Notes: generated by a model from the sequence alone, not told the origin. Counted from the stretch's first letter, positions 1 through 6,649 are shown. The stretch: DNA of 13,741 bases from Verrucomicrobiales bacterium (GCA_017853785.1 JAFMIX010000030.1:1-13741); one strand, 5' to 3'. Made by a program: numbers and translations.

Positions 1-77
1 GGTTTCTCGCCTCGAGCCACGGCAGCTACATCACCGGCCAAGTGCTGCACGTGGACGGTGGATTCAAAATGGAATAA
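1..77 (+). CDS. 3' end of a FabG-like short-chain dehydrogenase/reductase (partial)
   Basis: Only the last 24 codons are in the window; the frame begins at base 3 and ends with TAA at 75-77. The peptide ends ITGQVLHVDGGFKME. This matches the C-terminal signature of the classical SDR family, in particular 3-oxoacyl-ACP reductases (FabG), where a 'TGQ...VDGG' motif closes the Rossmann domain. The likely reaction is NADPH-dependent reduction of 3-oxoacyl-ACP to 3-hydroxyacyl-ACP in the cytoplasm. The ACP gene starts 5 bp downstream, followed by dehydratase and ketosynthase genes, so this should be the ketoreductase of the same operon. The catalytic Ser-Tyr-Lys lies outside the window, so another SDR activity cannot be excluded. 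Confidence 0.85.
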   Translation, partial: FLASSHGSYITGQVLHVDGGFKME

Positions 78-82
78 AATTT

Positions 83-508
83 ATGAGCACCAACATCACC
101 AAAGAAGAAATCGCCGCCATTTTCCCCAAAGTGGCCGATACCATGGCCGACGCCCTCGGCTGCGACACCGACAAAGTCACCCTCGACGCCTCGCTCATCA
201 ACGACCTCGGCGCGGAGTCCATTGATTTTCTCGACATCATTTTCCGGCTCGAACGTACCTTCAAGGTGAAGATTCCACGTGGCAAGATCGTGGAAGAAGC
301 ACGGGGACCGCTTTCCGAAGCCGAGTTCGAACAGGGAGGCGTGGTCACCGCCGCCGGCGTGGAGCGATTGAAGGCGTTCCTGAGCGAAGTCCCCGCTGAT
401 CGGTTTCCTAACCCGCTCAAGACGGCCGACATCGCGCGGCTGTTCACCACCGAGACGTTCTGCAAGATGGTCATCCGCCAGCAGAAGAACAAACCGCCCG
501 CGGCGTAA
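83..508 (+). CDS. Acyl carrier protein with C-terminal extension
   Basis: A 141-residue protein whose first ~80 residues are a canonical carrier-protein four-helix bundle. The phosphopantetheine attachment site is Ser46, in the context DLGAESIDFLDIIFRLE, the usual start of helix II. It would carry growing acyl chains as thioesters on a 4'-phosphopantetheine arm. A typical FabF/FabB-partner ACP has about 78 residues; this one has about 60 extra, including a basic IPRGK stretch after helix III and a helical C-terminal segment ending in a Lys/Pro-rich tail. I recall similar longer ACPs next to variant type II fatty-acid or polyketide genes, so the extension is probably a family trait. There is no clear Shine-Dalgarno sequence; the ATG is 5 bp after the upstream TAA, suggesting translational coupling. 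The next gene starts 3 bp after its stop. The AcpS domain at 3983 is the natural activating enzyme. Confidence 0.93.
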   Translation: MSTNITKEEIAAIFPKVADTMADALGCDTDKVTLDASLINDLGAESIDFLDIIFRLERTFKVKIPRGKIVEEARGPLSEAEFEQGGVVTAAGVERLKAFLSEVPADRFPNPLKTADIARLFTTETFCKMVIRQQKNKPPAA

Positions 509-511
509 GCG

Positions 512-1345
512 ATGTCGCCGCATTTCCGCGCCTTCACGTTCGTTGACCGCATCAGTGCCGTTCAACCCGGCGTGAATATCCGCGGCAACTACGCCATCCC
601 CGCCGGCCTCGCGGAATTTTCCAGCTCGCTCGTCGCCGAAGCCACCGGACAGCTCGCCGCGTGGTCCGCGATGGCCGCTGTGGATTTCCAGACCCGCCCC
701 GTCGCCGGCATCGCTGGGCTTGTGGAAATGCTCGGCCAAGTCCGCCCCGGCCAGACGCTCGAACTCGCCGCCGAAATTGACAGCGTGGACACCGAAGCCG
801 TCTCCTACCACGGCACCGCCAGCGTCAATGGCACGCCCGTGCTGCGCCTCCACAACTGCGTCGGCCCGATGCTGCCCCTCGCCGACTTCGACGACCCGCA
901 AGCCATCCGCGACCGCTACGCGCTGCTCTGCGGCGCGGGTGCCACGCCCGGCGCGTTCGGCGGCACGCCCGCCTTGACGCTGGAAAGTCCCGGCGGCGAA
1001 CCCGGCCAATCCGTCTGCGCCATGCTGCAAGTCCCCACCGCCGCGCCGTTCTTCAGCGACCATTTCCCACGCAAACCCGTTTTCCCCGGCAGTCTGCTCA
1101 TGCAGTTCAACCTGCAACTCGTCGCGCAACTCGCCGCGCAACTGCCACCGCCCGCCGGCGCAAGCGGCTGGAAACTCCAGCACGTTGCCGACATGAAGCT
1201 GCGCGCCTTCATCCCGCCCGGCGAACAGCTGGAACTCGAAGTCAAACTCGTGGGCATCGAAGGCCGCACCGCCACCATCAGCGTGGAATCCCGCCGCGGC
1301 AAGCGGCCCGTCGGCGCCGCGCGCGTGGCGCTGGTCGCATCGTAA
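512..1345 (+). CDS. Tandem hotdog 3-hydroxyacyl-ACP dehydratase, FabZ-like
   Basis: A 277-residue protein made of two hotdog folds. The N-terminal copy spans about residues 5-130: it has a central helix around LVAEATGQLAAW, strands around VRPGQTLELAAEID, and an exit motif PLADFDDP. The C-terminal copy spans about residues 165-275: it has the FabZ-type motif FFSDHFPRKPVFPG (His184) and the strand IPPGEQLELEV. The expected reaction is dehydration of 3-hydroxyacyl-ACP to trans-2-enoyl-ACP. FabZ has about 150 residues and works as a homodimer; here two copies are fused. In the C copy the usual catalytic Glu position, 14 residues after His, is Gln198. The N copy lacks the HFP motif but has Glu43 in the matching central helix. 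One composite active site is therefore plausible. It lies between ACP and the ketosynthases in the operon. An acyl-binding non-enzymatic role is a less likely alternative. Confidence 0.85.
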   Translation: MSPHFRAFTFVDRISAVQPGVNIRGNYAIPAGLAEFSSSLVAEATGQLAAWSAMAAVDFQTRPVAGIAGLVEMLGQVRPGQTLELAAEIDSVDTEAVSYHGTASVNGTPVLRLHNCVGPMLPLADFDDPQAIRDRYALLCGAGATPGAFGGTPALTLESPGGEPGQSVCAMLQVPTAAPFFSDHFPRKPVFPGSLLMQFNLQLVAQLAAQLPPPAGASGWKLQHVADMKLRAFIPPGEQLELEVKLVGIEGRTATISVESRRGKRPVGAARVALVAS

Positions 1346-1398
1346 ACGCTTAACTTAGGCTTTCCTCGCGGCGTTTCTTGCGCCATCGTTTCCGAAGC

Positions 1399-2706
1399 AT
1401 GAAGCAGAAACGTCGCATCGCCATCACCGGCATCGGCATGGTCACGCCCGTCGGCAACGACGCGCCCACCACCTGGGCCGCGTTGCGCGCCGGCAAGAGC
1501 GGGCTCGGCAAAATCCAGCACTTCGACGCCAGCGGTTTTCCCGTCCGCATCGGTGCGGAAGTTAAAAACTTTCAGCTCCCCGCCGCCATTGCCAACTCCA
1601 AGCACGCCAAGTTTGCCTCGCGCTCGCACCGCTTCGCGCTCGCCGCCGCCGAGGAAGCGCTGACCGACGCCGGCATCCGCCCGCAAGCCGACAACTCCGC
1701 GCGCTGGGGCTTGTCCGTCGGCGCGGGCATGATGGCGATGGACTACACCGAGATCGAGATGACCAGCCGCTTCTGCTCCAACACCGACGGCGCCGACGGC
1801 GAATTCCAGCCCGACGGCCTGCTTGACCCGAAATATCCCGCCGACCCCGTCGCCTTCTGCCGCTCGCAGACCAACGCCGGCCTCGCTCTCCTCGCCCAGC
1901 AATTCGGCATCCGCGGCTACGCCACCGCCGTGCACACCGCCTGCGCGAGCGGCGGCCAAGCCGTGGGCACCGCGCTCAAGGTCATGCGGCGCGGCCACGT
2001 TGATTTCATGCTCGCCGGCGGCTTCGACTCGATGCTGAATCCCATCGGCCTTTCCTCGTTCTGCCTGCTCGGCGCGCTCTGCCCTGACAACGACACGCCG
2101 GAGAAAGCCAGCCGCCCGTTCGACGCCACCCGCGCCGGCTTCGTCCTCGGCGAAGGCGCGGGTTTCCTCGTGCTCGAAGATTGGGACGCGGCGAAAAAAC
2201 GCGGCGCAAAAATCTACGCCGAACTCGCCGGCGACGGCAATTCCTGCAGCAGCTACCGCATCACTGATTCTCCGCCCAATGGCGACGGCCCTATCCAAGC
2301 CATCCAGCAAGCCATCGCCGACGCCGGCGCTCGCCCCGAGGACATTGATTACGTCAACGCCCACGGCACTTCCACGCTGATGAACGACAAGAGCGAATGC
2401 GCCGCATTGCGCGGCGTTTTCGGCGCGGACGTCCAGCGCGTGGCCGTGAGTTCCACCAAGAGCTGCATGGGCCACCTCATCGCGGCGGCGGGCGCGGTCG
2501 AGGCCGGCGTCTGCGCGCTCGCCATCCGCGACGGCATCGCGCCGGTCAGTGCCAACTGCGACGAGCTTGACCCTGACTGCGCCGTCAACGTCGTGCGCGG
2601 CCAGTCGCGCCCGCTGAAAATCCGCGCCGCTCTCTCCAACTCCCTCGGCTTCGGCGGCTCAAACAGCTCGCTGGTTTTCCGGCACCCCGATGAGGTGAAA
2701 GCATGA
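1399..2706 (+). CDS. Beta-ketoacyl-ACP synthase, FabF (KAS II)-like
   Basis: A 435-residue thiolase-fold condensing enzyme of normal FabF length. All active-site residues are visible: nucleophile Cys182 in HTACASGG, His322 in NAHGTST, Lys354 and His359 in STKSCMGHL, and the C-terminal GFGGSNSSLVF loop. It should catalyse decarboxylative Claisen condensation of malonyl-ACP with an acyl-ACP, extending the chain by two carbons in the cytoplasm. I chose the ATG at 1399 because the family's N-terminal strand (RRIAITGIGMVTPVG) begins just after it; a TTG at 1378 in frame would add seven unconserved residues. It starts 53 bp after the dehydratase gene, the largest gap in this operon, and its stop overlaps the next ketosynthase start by ATGA. 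The pairing with a second ketosynthase resembles KS/KS or KS/chain-length-factor pairs of type II polyketide and aryl-polyene clusters rather than primary fatty-acid synthesis. Confidence 0.93.
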   Translation: MKQKRRIAITGIGMVTPVGNDAPTTWAALRAGKSGLGKIQHFDASGFPVRIGAEVKNFQLPAAIANSKHAKFASRSHRFALAAAEEALTDAGIRPQADNSARWGLSVGAGMMAMDYTEIEMTSRFCSNTDGADGEFQPDGLLDPKYPADPVAFCRSQTNAGLALLAQQFGIRGYATAVHTACASGGQAVGTALKVMRRGHVDFMLAGGFDSMLNPIGLSSFCLLGALCPDNDTPEKASRPFDATRAGFVLGEGAGFLVLEDWDAAKKRGAKIYAELAGDGNSCSSYRITDSPPNGDGPIQAIQQAIADAGARPEDIDYVNAHGTSTLMNDKSECAALRGVFGADVQRVAVSSTKSCMGHLIAAAGAVEAGVCALAIRDGIAPVSANCDELDPDCAVNVVRGQSRPLKIRAALSNSLGFGGSNSSLVFRHPDEVKA

Positions 2707-3977
2707 GCAGCAAAAATTCCATCGCCATTACCGGCAGCGGCGCGGTCTGTGGTGCCGGCCTCGGCATTGACGCGATTTGGCAGAATATTCTCGCCGGCAA
2801 ATCCGCCGTCGGCCCCATCGAACAATGGGACGCCCGCCGCTGGCCCGTGAAGATTTCCGCCGAAGTTCGCAACGTGGAAAACCGCCAGCTAGTCGAAGAC
2901 CGCAAGCTGCACAAAATGATTTCGCGGACGGACATGCTCGGCCTCTGCGCCGCGCATCAGGCCGTGCAGCAATCCGGCTTGCTCGCGCACCGCGATACGC
3001 TCGACGACGCGGGCAAGACGCGCTTCAACGACCGCACTGGCATCTTCGCCGGCTCGGGCGGCGGCAATTACCGTAGCAACTATGATTTCTATCCTGCGCT
3101 CACCGCGTCCGCCGGCAGCTTGCCGAAGTTCGGCGGCGAGTTCAGCCAGTCCGTCAACCCGATGTGGCTGTTGAAAAATCTGCCGAACAACGTCCTCTGC
3201 CACGTCGGCATCCGCTACAACTTCAAAGGCACGAACGCCTGCGTCACCAACCAATGCGTCGGCGGTGTCATGGCTCTCGCCGAAGCCGCCGCCGCGCTCC
3301 GCAACGACGAGGCCGACCGCGCCAGCGTCACCGCGCACGACACGCCGTTCGAGCCGGAGACCGTCGCGGGCTACCACCGGCTCGGCCTGCTTTCGAGCGA
3401 GGCGCTCCGGCCGTTCGACCGCGACCGCTCCGGCACGGTCTTCGGCGAAGGCGCGGCGTCCGTGATGCTGGAAAAAAATTCCGCCGCAACTGGGCGCAAC
3501 GCCGCCATCCTCGGTGAATTCCTCGGCAGCGGCTGCGTCACCGAAGCCACTGGCATCCTCGACCTCCGCCCCGACGGCGACGGCGTCAGCCGCGCCATCG
3601 AACTCGCGCTCGCCGACGCCGGCCTCGCCGCTGCGGACGTGGGCATGATTGTCGCGCACGGCAACGGCACGCGCGCCTCGGACGCTTCCGAAGCGGCGGG
3701 CATCGCGCGGGTGTTCGGGAAAAACATTCCGCCGGTCACCGGCTTCAAATGGGCGGTCGGCCATCTCATCGCCGCGAGCGGCGCGCTGGACACGGTGCTG
3801 GCGCTGCGCGCACTGCGCGAAAAAGTTGTCCCCGGCATCGCGATGTTGAATGCAGTTGACCCTGCGTGCGCCGCGCTGCCCGTCTCCAACCAATCACAGA
3901 CGCCGCGTAGCGACGTGGCGCTCATCCTCTGCCGCGGCTTCGGCGGCATGAACGTGGCGCTGCTCGTCCGCGCCTGA
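2703..3977 (+). CDS. Second beta-ketoacyl synthase, divergent
   Basis: A 424-residue thiolase-superfamily ketosynthase translationally coupled to the first by an ATGA overlap. The N-terminus (SIAITGSGAVCGAG) and the C-terminal GFGGMN loop are family hallmarks. Aligned by eye, Cys185 in TNQCVGG occupies the nucleophile position, His319 lies in VAHGNGT, and Lys349 and His354 lie in GFKWAVGHLIA. The triad therefore looks intact, unlike classical chain-length factors in which the Cys is replaced by Gln. The nucleophile elbow is unusual, however: TNQC replaces the common TAC, and another Cys (180) is five residues upstream. It may act as a partner subunit for the upstream ketosynthase, or as a separate condensing enzyme for a different chain length or starter. 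The mature location is cytoplasmic. The family assignment is firm; the exact role is inference. Confidence 0.87.
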   Translation: MSSKNSIAITGSGAVCGAGLGIDAIWQNILAGKSAVGPIEQWDARRWPVKISAEVRNVENRQLVEDRKLHKMISRTDMLGLCAAHQAVQQSGLLAHRDTLDDAGKTRFNDRTGIFAGSGGGNYRSNYDFYPALTASAGSLPKFGGEFSQSVNPMWLLKNLPNNVLCHVGIRYNFKGTNACVTNQCVGGVMALAEAAAALRNDEADRASVTAHDTPFEPETVAGYHRLGLLSSEALRPFDRDRSGTVFGEGAASVMLEKNSAATGRNAAILGEFLGSGCVTEATGILDLRPDGDGVSRAIELALADAGLAAADVGMIVAHGNGTRASDASEAAGIARVFGKNIPPVTGFKWAVGHLIAASGALDTVLALRALREKVVPGIAMLNAVDPACAALPVSNQSQTPRSDVALILCRGFGGMNVALLVRA

Positions 3978-3982
3978 CGGCG

Positions 3983-5194
3983 ATGCAGGCCGAAACTTCA
4001 TCCCCCGCCCGCTGCGGGCTCGACACGGTCGAGATCGTGCGCATGGAAAAGTTTCTCGCCGTCACGCCGCCCGACCAGCTCGCCAAACTTTTCTCCGCGA
4101 CCGAACTCGCCGATGCCGGCGACGGCCCGCGCCGCGTGGAGAGCCTCGCCGCACGCTTTGCCGCAAAGGAGGCGTGCTGCAAACTTTTTCCGCGCGAGAC
4201 GGCGCTCGGCACGTTGCAGATGCAGGATTTTTCCGTGCGCCGCGATGCCTACGGCGCGCCCCAGATCGAATTGAGCGCGAACGCCCGCGCGTTGCTGGAC
4301 CGGTATCGCATCGCCGGCCTGAAGGTTTCGCTCACGCACACGGCTTCGAGTGCGAGCGCGGTGGCTTTGGCAGAGCCGGCGCGGCTGGACGTGCCGTGGT
4401 TCGGGAAGTGGTGCTACTACCTACTCCCGTTCCGGCGCGGTGTGGCGCTGGGAAATCTTCGCCGCGTGTTTGGCGACACTTTGCCGGAGAGCGAAATCGT
4501 GCGGCTGGCTCAGGCATACTACGGGCATTACATCCGTTGCCTGCTGGAGTTCGTGAAGCTGCCGCTGATGTCGGCGGCGCGAAAAAAGAAATTTGTCCGC
4601 GTGGAGAACATGGAGTCGCCCACCAAGGCGCACGCGAAAGGCAAGGGGCTCGTCCTGCTCACCGGTCATTTCGGCAACTGGGAAGTCTCGACGGTCAGCG
4701 GCATCCAGCAGTTCCCGCAGTTCAAGGGCCTGTTTCATTTCGTGCGCCGTCCGCTGAAGCCGCAGTTGCTGAATGATTTCATCACGCATCGGTTCCGCAA
4801 GGCGGGCTTCGGCACCATCGCCAAGCGCGGCTCGCTCGACCAGATTCTCGACCTGCTCGCGGGCGGCGCGATTGTGGTTTATGTCTTCGACCAGCATGCC
4901 AGCGGCAAGGATGGCGTGAAGGTGGATTTCTTCGGGCATCCGGCGAACACCTTCAAGAGTCCCGCGCTCATCGCGATGAGCAGCGGTGCGCCGGTGATTC
5001 CGGCTTCGAGCTGGCGCGAGCCGGACGGGACGCACGTGCTGCGGTTTGAAGACCCGCTGGAATTCGCCGAGTCTGATAGCGGCGGCGAAGCCATCCGCGC
5101 GAACACGCGTGCGCTGAACGCCTCGATCGAACGCATGTTGCTGCGCCATCCCGAGCAATGGATCTGGATGCATAAGCGGTGGAAGCCGCGGTGA
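3983..5194 (+). CDS. Fusion: AcpS-type phosphopantetheinyl transferase + LpxL/HtrB-type acyltransferase
   Basis: A single 403-residue open frame with two domains. Residues about 10-130 look like holo-ACP synthase: GLDTVEIVR carries the Mg-binding Asp14, ARFAAKEACCKLF carries Glu63, and SLTHTASSA ends the domain. It would transfer phosphopantetheine from CoA to the operon's ACP (Ser46). Residues about 138-403 look like the LpxL/HtrB lipid A acyltransferase branch: ALGNLRRVF, then the catalytic H-x4-E motif at His229-Glu234 (TGHFGNWE), RRPLKP, FDQHASGKDGVKVDFFG, and the terminal HPEQWIWMHKRWK. The usual N-terminal membrane anchor of LpxL is absent or reduced to the short WCYYLLPF stretch. The acyltransferase would move an acyl chain from ACP to a lipid or sugar acceptor at the inner membrane. 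The start lies 5 bp after the ketosynthase stop. Both domains look complete, so this is a real fusion unless there is an assembly error. It is the last gene of the operon. Confidence 0.9.
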   Translation: MQAETSSPARCGLDTVEIVRMEKFLAVTPPDQLAKLFSATELADAGDGPRRVESLAARFAAKEACCKLFPRETALGTLQMQDFSVRRDAYGAPQIELSANARALLDRYRIAGLKVSLTHTASSASAVALAEPARLDVPWFGKWCYYLLPFRRGVALGNLRRVFGDTLPESEIVRLAQAYYGHYIRCLLEFVKLPLMSAARKKKFVRVENMESPTKAHAKGKGLVLLTGHFGNWEVSTVSGIQQFPQFKGLFHFVRRPLKPQLLNDFITHRFRKAGFGTIAKRGSLDQILDLLAGGAIVVYVFDQHASGKDGVKVDFFGHPANTFKSPALIAMSSGAPVIPASSWREPDGTHVLRFEDPLEFAESDSGGEAIRANTRALNASIERMLLRHPEQWIWMHKRWKPR

Positions 5195-5205
5195 ACCCGA
5201 ACTAT

Positions 5206-5359
5206 TTTTACCACGGATAAACCCGGATGGACACGGATGAAATAATTTCCGACGGAGCGCGGCTGTGGTCCGAGATCCAGCCGCAGCGGGTTTTGAAATG
5301 CTGCGGCTGGTGCTTTGCACACAGCCGCGCTCCGGCATCCGTGTTTATCCGTGGTAAAA
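5206..5359. repeat. 154-bp nested palindromic element (REP/MITE-like dispersed repeat)
   Basis: Three nested inverted repeats share one centre. The outer pair is TTTTACCACGGATAAAC (5206-5222) with its exact complement at 5343-5359 (17/17). Inside it CACGGATG (5232-5239) pairs with 5336-5343. The middle pair is CGGAGCGCGGCTGTG (5253-5267) with 5320-5334 (15/15). The inner pair is CCAGCCGCAGC (5277-5287) with 5300-5310 (11/11), leaving a 12-nt loop. The left arm also contains GGAT units about 8-11 bp apart. The whole can fold as one long hairpin or cruciform. It lies after the acyl-chain operon and ends 10 bp before the next start codon, so it could terminate the upstream transcript. No transposase is encoded. 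I recall ACCACGGAT-type repeats as common in several environmental bacterial genomes, but I cannot count copies from one window. Confidence 0.85.
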
Positions 5360-5369
5360 TTTCGAATTT

Positions 5370-6155
5370 ATGAAACTAATCCGCCTGAACCGATTCGCCG
5401 GCATCGCGCTCGCGGTCCTGCTATTCGTTGTCCGCGTCGGGGCGCAGCCGGATGCTCACTCCATCGCGACAAAATTGGACGCGCTCCGGACCACGCTCGC
5501 GGCGGAACTCACGACGGAGCTGCAACGCACGAACCTTTCCGGCAGCTACACGGTGGTCTGGCGCGCCTATGAAGACGCCGTGATCGCCGCGCTGGAAAAG
5601 ATTTTGCCCGCGCATTTCCCCGAGTTGACGGCCACGAACTTTGATGCCGGCACGACCGGGCGGGAGAAGAACCGCCTCGCGGACTTCGCCATCCGCTGCG
5701 GCACGAACGTCATCGAGGTTTCCATCAAGGCCGCGCGCGGCTCGGCGAATCCGGAAAACGACATGGGGACGTTCAACGATCATCCCAATCGCCAGAAACT
5801 TTTCAGCGACGCTTTCACCGTTTGGGTGCGCTACGACGATTCGAGCAAGGACGCCATCCGCTGCGACCGCGTGTTCTTCGACCGCACCTGGCGGTTCGTG
5901 GTCAAGTCCACGCTGGTGGACGGCGTGAAGTATCGCAAGAAGGACGGCAACATGCGGCCCAAGCCCTGGACGATGTTCGACAGCGGTGAGACGTTCTGGA
6001 AGAGCGAGGCTGACTTCGCGGCGGCGGTGAAACGCGCTGAGGCGTTCCGCGCGAAAGAAGTCGTGAACGAGCGGCTGCAAGATTTGAGCGAGGCCGACCA
6101 GCGCGCGCTTTACGAAAAGCTGCGAGAGAAGTTCAGCAAGCCGGTGAAGCCATAG
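5370..6155 (+). CDS. Secreted protein of unknown function
   Basis: A 261-residue protein I do not recognise. Residues 1-25 form a standard Sec signal peptide: a positive start (MKLIRLNRF), a hydrophobic core (GIALAVLLFVV) and a likely cut after VGA, so it is probably periplasmic or exported. The mature part has an amphipathic N-terminal helix region (about 30-80), then a strand-rich core with DFAIRCGTNVIEVSIKAA (about 105-122), NPENDMGTF (128-135) and FTVWVRYD (149-156), and a charged helical C-terminus with LSEADQRALYEKLREKF. The core pattern (Asp105, Glu116, Lys120, then an ND-G loop and a hydrophobic strand) faintly recalls PD-(D/E)xK nuclease-like folds, but the strict E-x-K spacing is missing, so I do not call it a nuclease. 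No Shine-Dalgarno sequence is visible; TAAAAT at 5355-5360 in the repeat arm could be a -10 box. Its stop is 1 bp from the convergent neighbour's stop. Confidence 0.75.
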   Translation: MKLIRLNRFAGIALAVLLFVVRVGAQPDAHSIATKLDALRTTLAAELTTELQRTNLSGSYTVVWRAYEDAVIAALEKILPAHFPELTATNFDAGTTGREKNRLADFAIRCGTNVIEVSIKAARGSANPENDMGTFNDHPNRQKLFSDAFTVWVRYDDSSKDAIRCDRVFFDRTWRFVVKSTLVDGVKYRKKDGNMRPKPWTMFDSGETFWKSEADFAAAVKRAEAFRAKEVVNERLQDLSEADQRALYEKLREKFSKPVKP

Positions 6156-6156
6156 C

Positions 6157-6642
6157 TCACAGCCGCGAAATCTTTTCGAGCAGCGCGGTCGTGGACTTGC
6201 CGCTGACGAATGGCGCAAAGACGATCTTCCCGCCGCACTCATTCACCGTGCGGACTTCGTCCGGCGGCAGCGTGTTCAGGTTCAGGTCGCCGCTCTTCAC
6301 GTAGATGTCCGGCTGCGCGAGCCGGAGGAAGTTCGCGGCGGTGCGCTCGCCGAAGATGCACACGCCATCCACGCTGGCCAGCGCGGCGAGCAGCAGGGCG
6401 CGGTCGGCCTCGGAGTTGATGGGGCGCGTGGGGCCTTTGTTGGCGCGCACGGAGGCATCGGTGTTCACGCCCACGAGCAGGACATCGCCGAGGTTGCGGG
6501 CGGCTTCGAGATAGCTCGCGTGGCCGGTGTGGAGGATGTCATAACAGCCGTTCGTGACGACGAGTTTCTTGCCGGCGGCGCGGAGGGCGGCGCGCCACGC
6601 GGGGAGGTTTTCGAGCGGGAGGATTTTGTCGCGGCTGTTCAT
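6157..6642 (-). CDS. rfaE2: D-glycero-beta-D-manno-heptose 1-phosphate adenylyltransferase (RfaE2/HldE C-terminal type)
   Basis: A 161-residue stand-alone cytidylyltransferase-like protein. It shows the family's nucleotide-binding signature NGCYDILHTGH (HTGH at residues 38-41), GVNTDASVRANKG (59-70), the KSGDL stretch near 116-120 and the C-terminal SGKSTTALLEKI. It transfers AMP from ATP to heptose 1-phosphate, giving ADP-heptose for the lipopolysaccharide inner core, in the cytoplasm. In E. coli this domain is fused to the HldE kinase; here it is separate, as in many non-enterobacterial genomes, and the kinase is not in the window. I start it at ATG 6642 because the first conserved block follows; the frame is open further upstream to 6798 but that part overlaps the esterase gene and has no family similarity. 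The gap to the upstream esterase stop is 7 bp, suggesting an operon. A related FAD-synthetase-like nucleotidyltransferase is a minor alternative. Confidence 0.92.
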   Translation of the reverse strand: MNSRDKILPLENLPAWRAALRAAGKKLVVTNGCYDILHTGHASYLEAARNLGDVLLVGVNTDASVRANKGPTRPINSEADRALLLAALASVDGVCIFGERTAANFLRLAQPDIYVKSGDLNLNTLPPDEVRTVNECGGKIVFAPFVSGKSTTALLEKISRL

Positions 6643-6649
6643 GGCGAGG

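Noticed and set aside
1378..1398. TTG start for the first ketosynthase, seven codons upstream
   Set aside because: The added residues (MRHRFRS) are outside the family N-terminus and ATG 1399 lies directly before the conserved first strand.
916..2475. Long open frame on the minus strand (519 codons) opposite the ketosynthase and dehydratase genes
   Set aside because: Its translation is Gly/Ala/Arg/Val-rich with no family motif, and it lies opposite genes with intact catalytic motifs. Long antisense frames are expected at this GC content. The same applies to minus-strand frames at 26-1183 and 2889-3893.
2703..3977. Calling the second ketosynthase a classical chain-length factor
   Set aside because: A chain-length factor has Gln in place of the nucleophile; Cys185 with His319, Lys349 and His354 looks intact.
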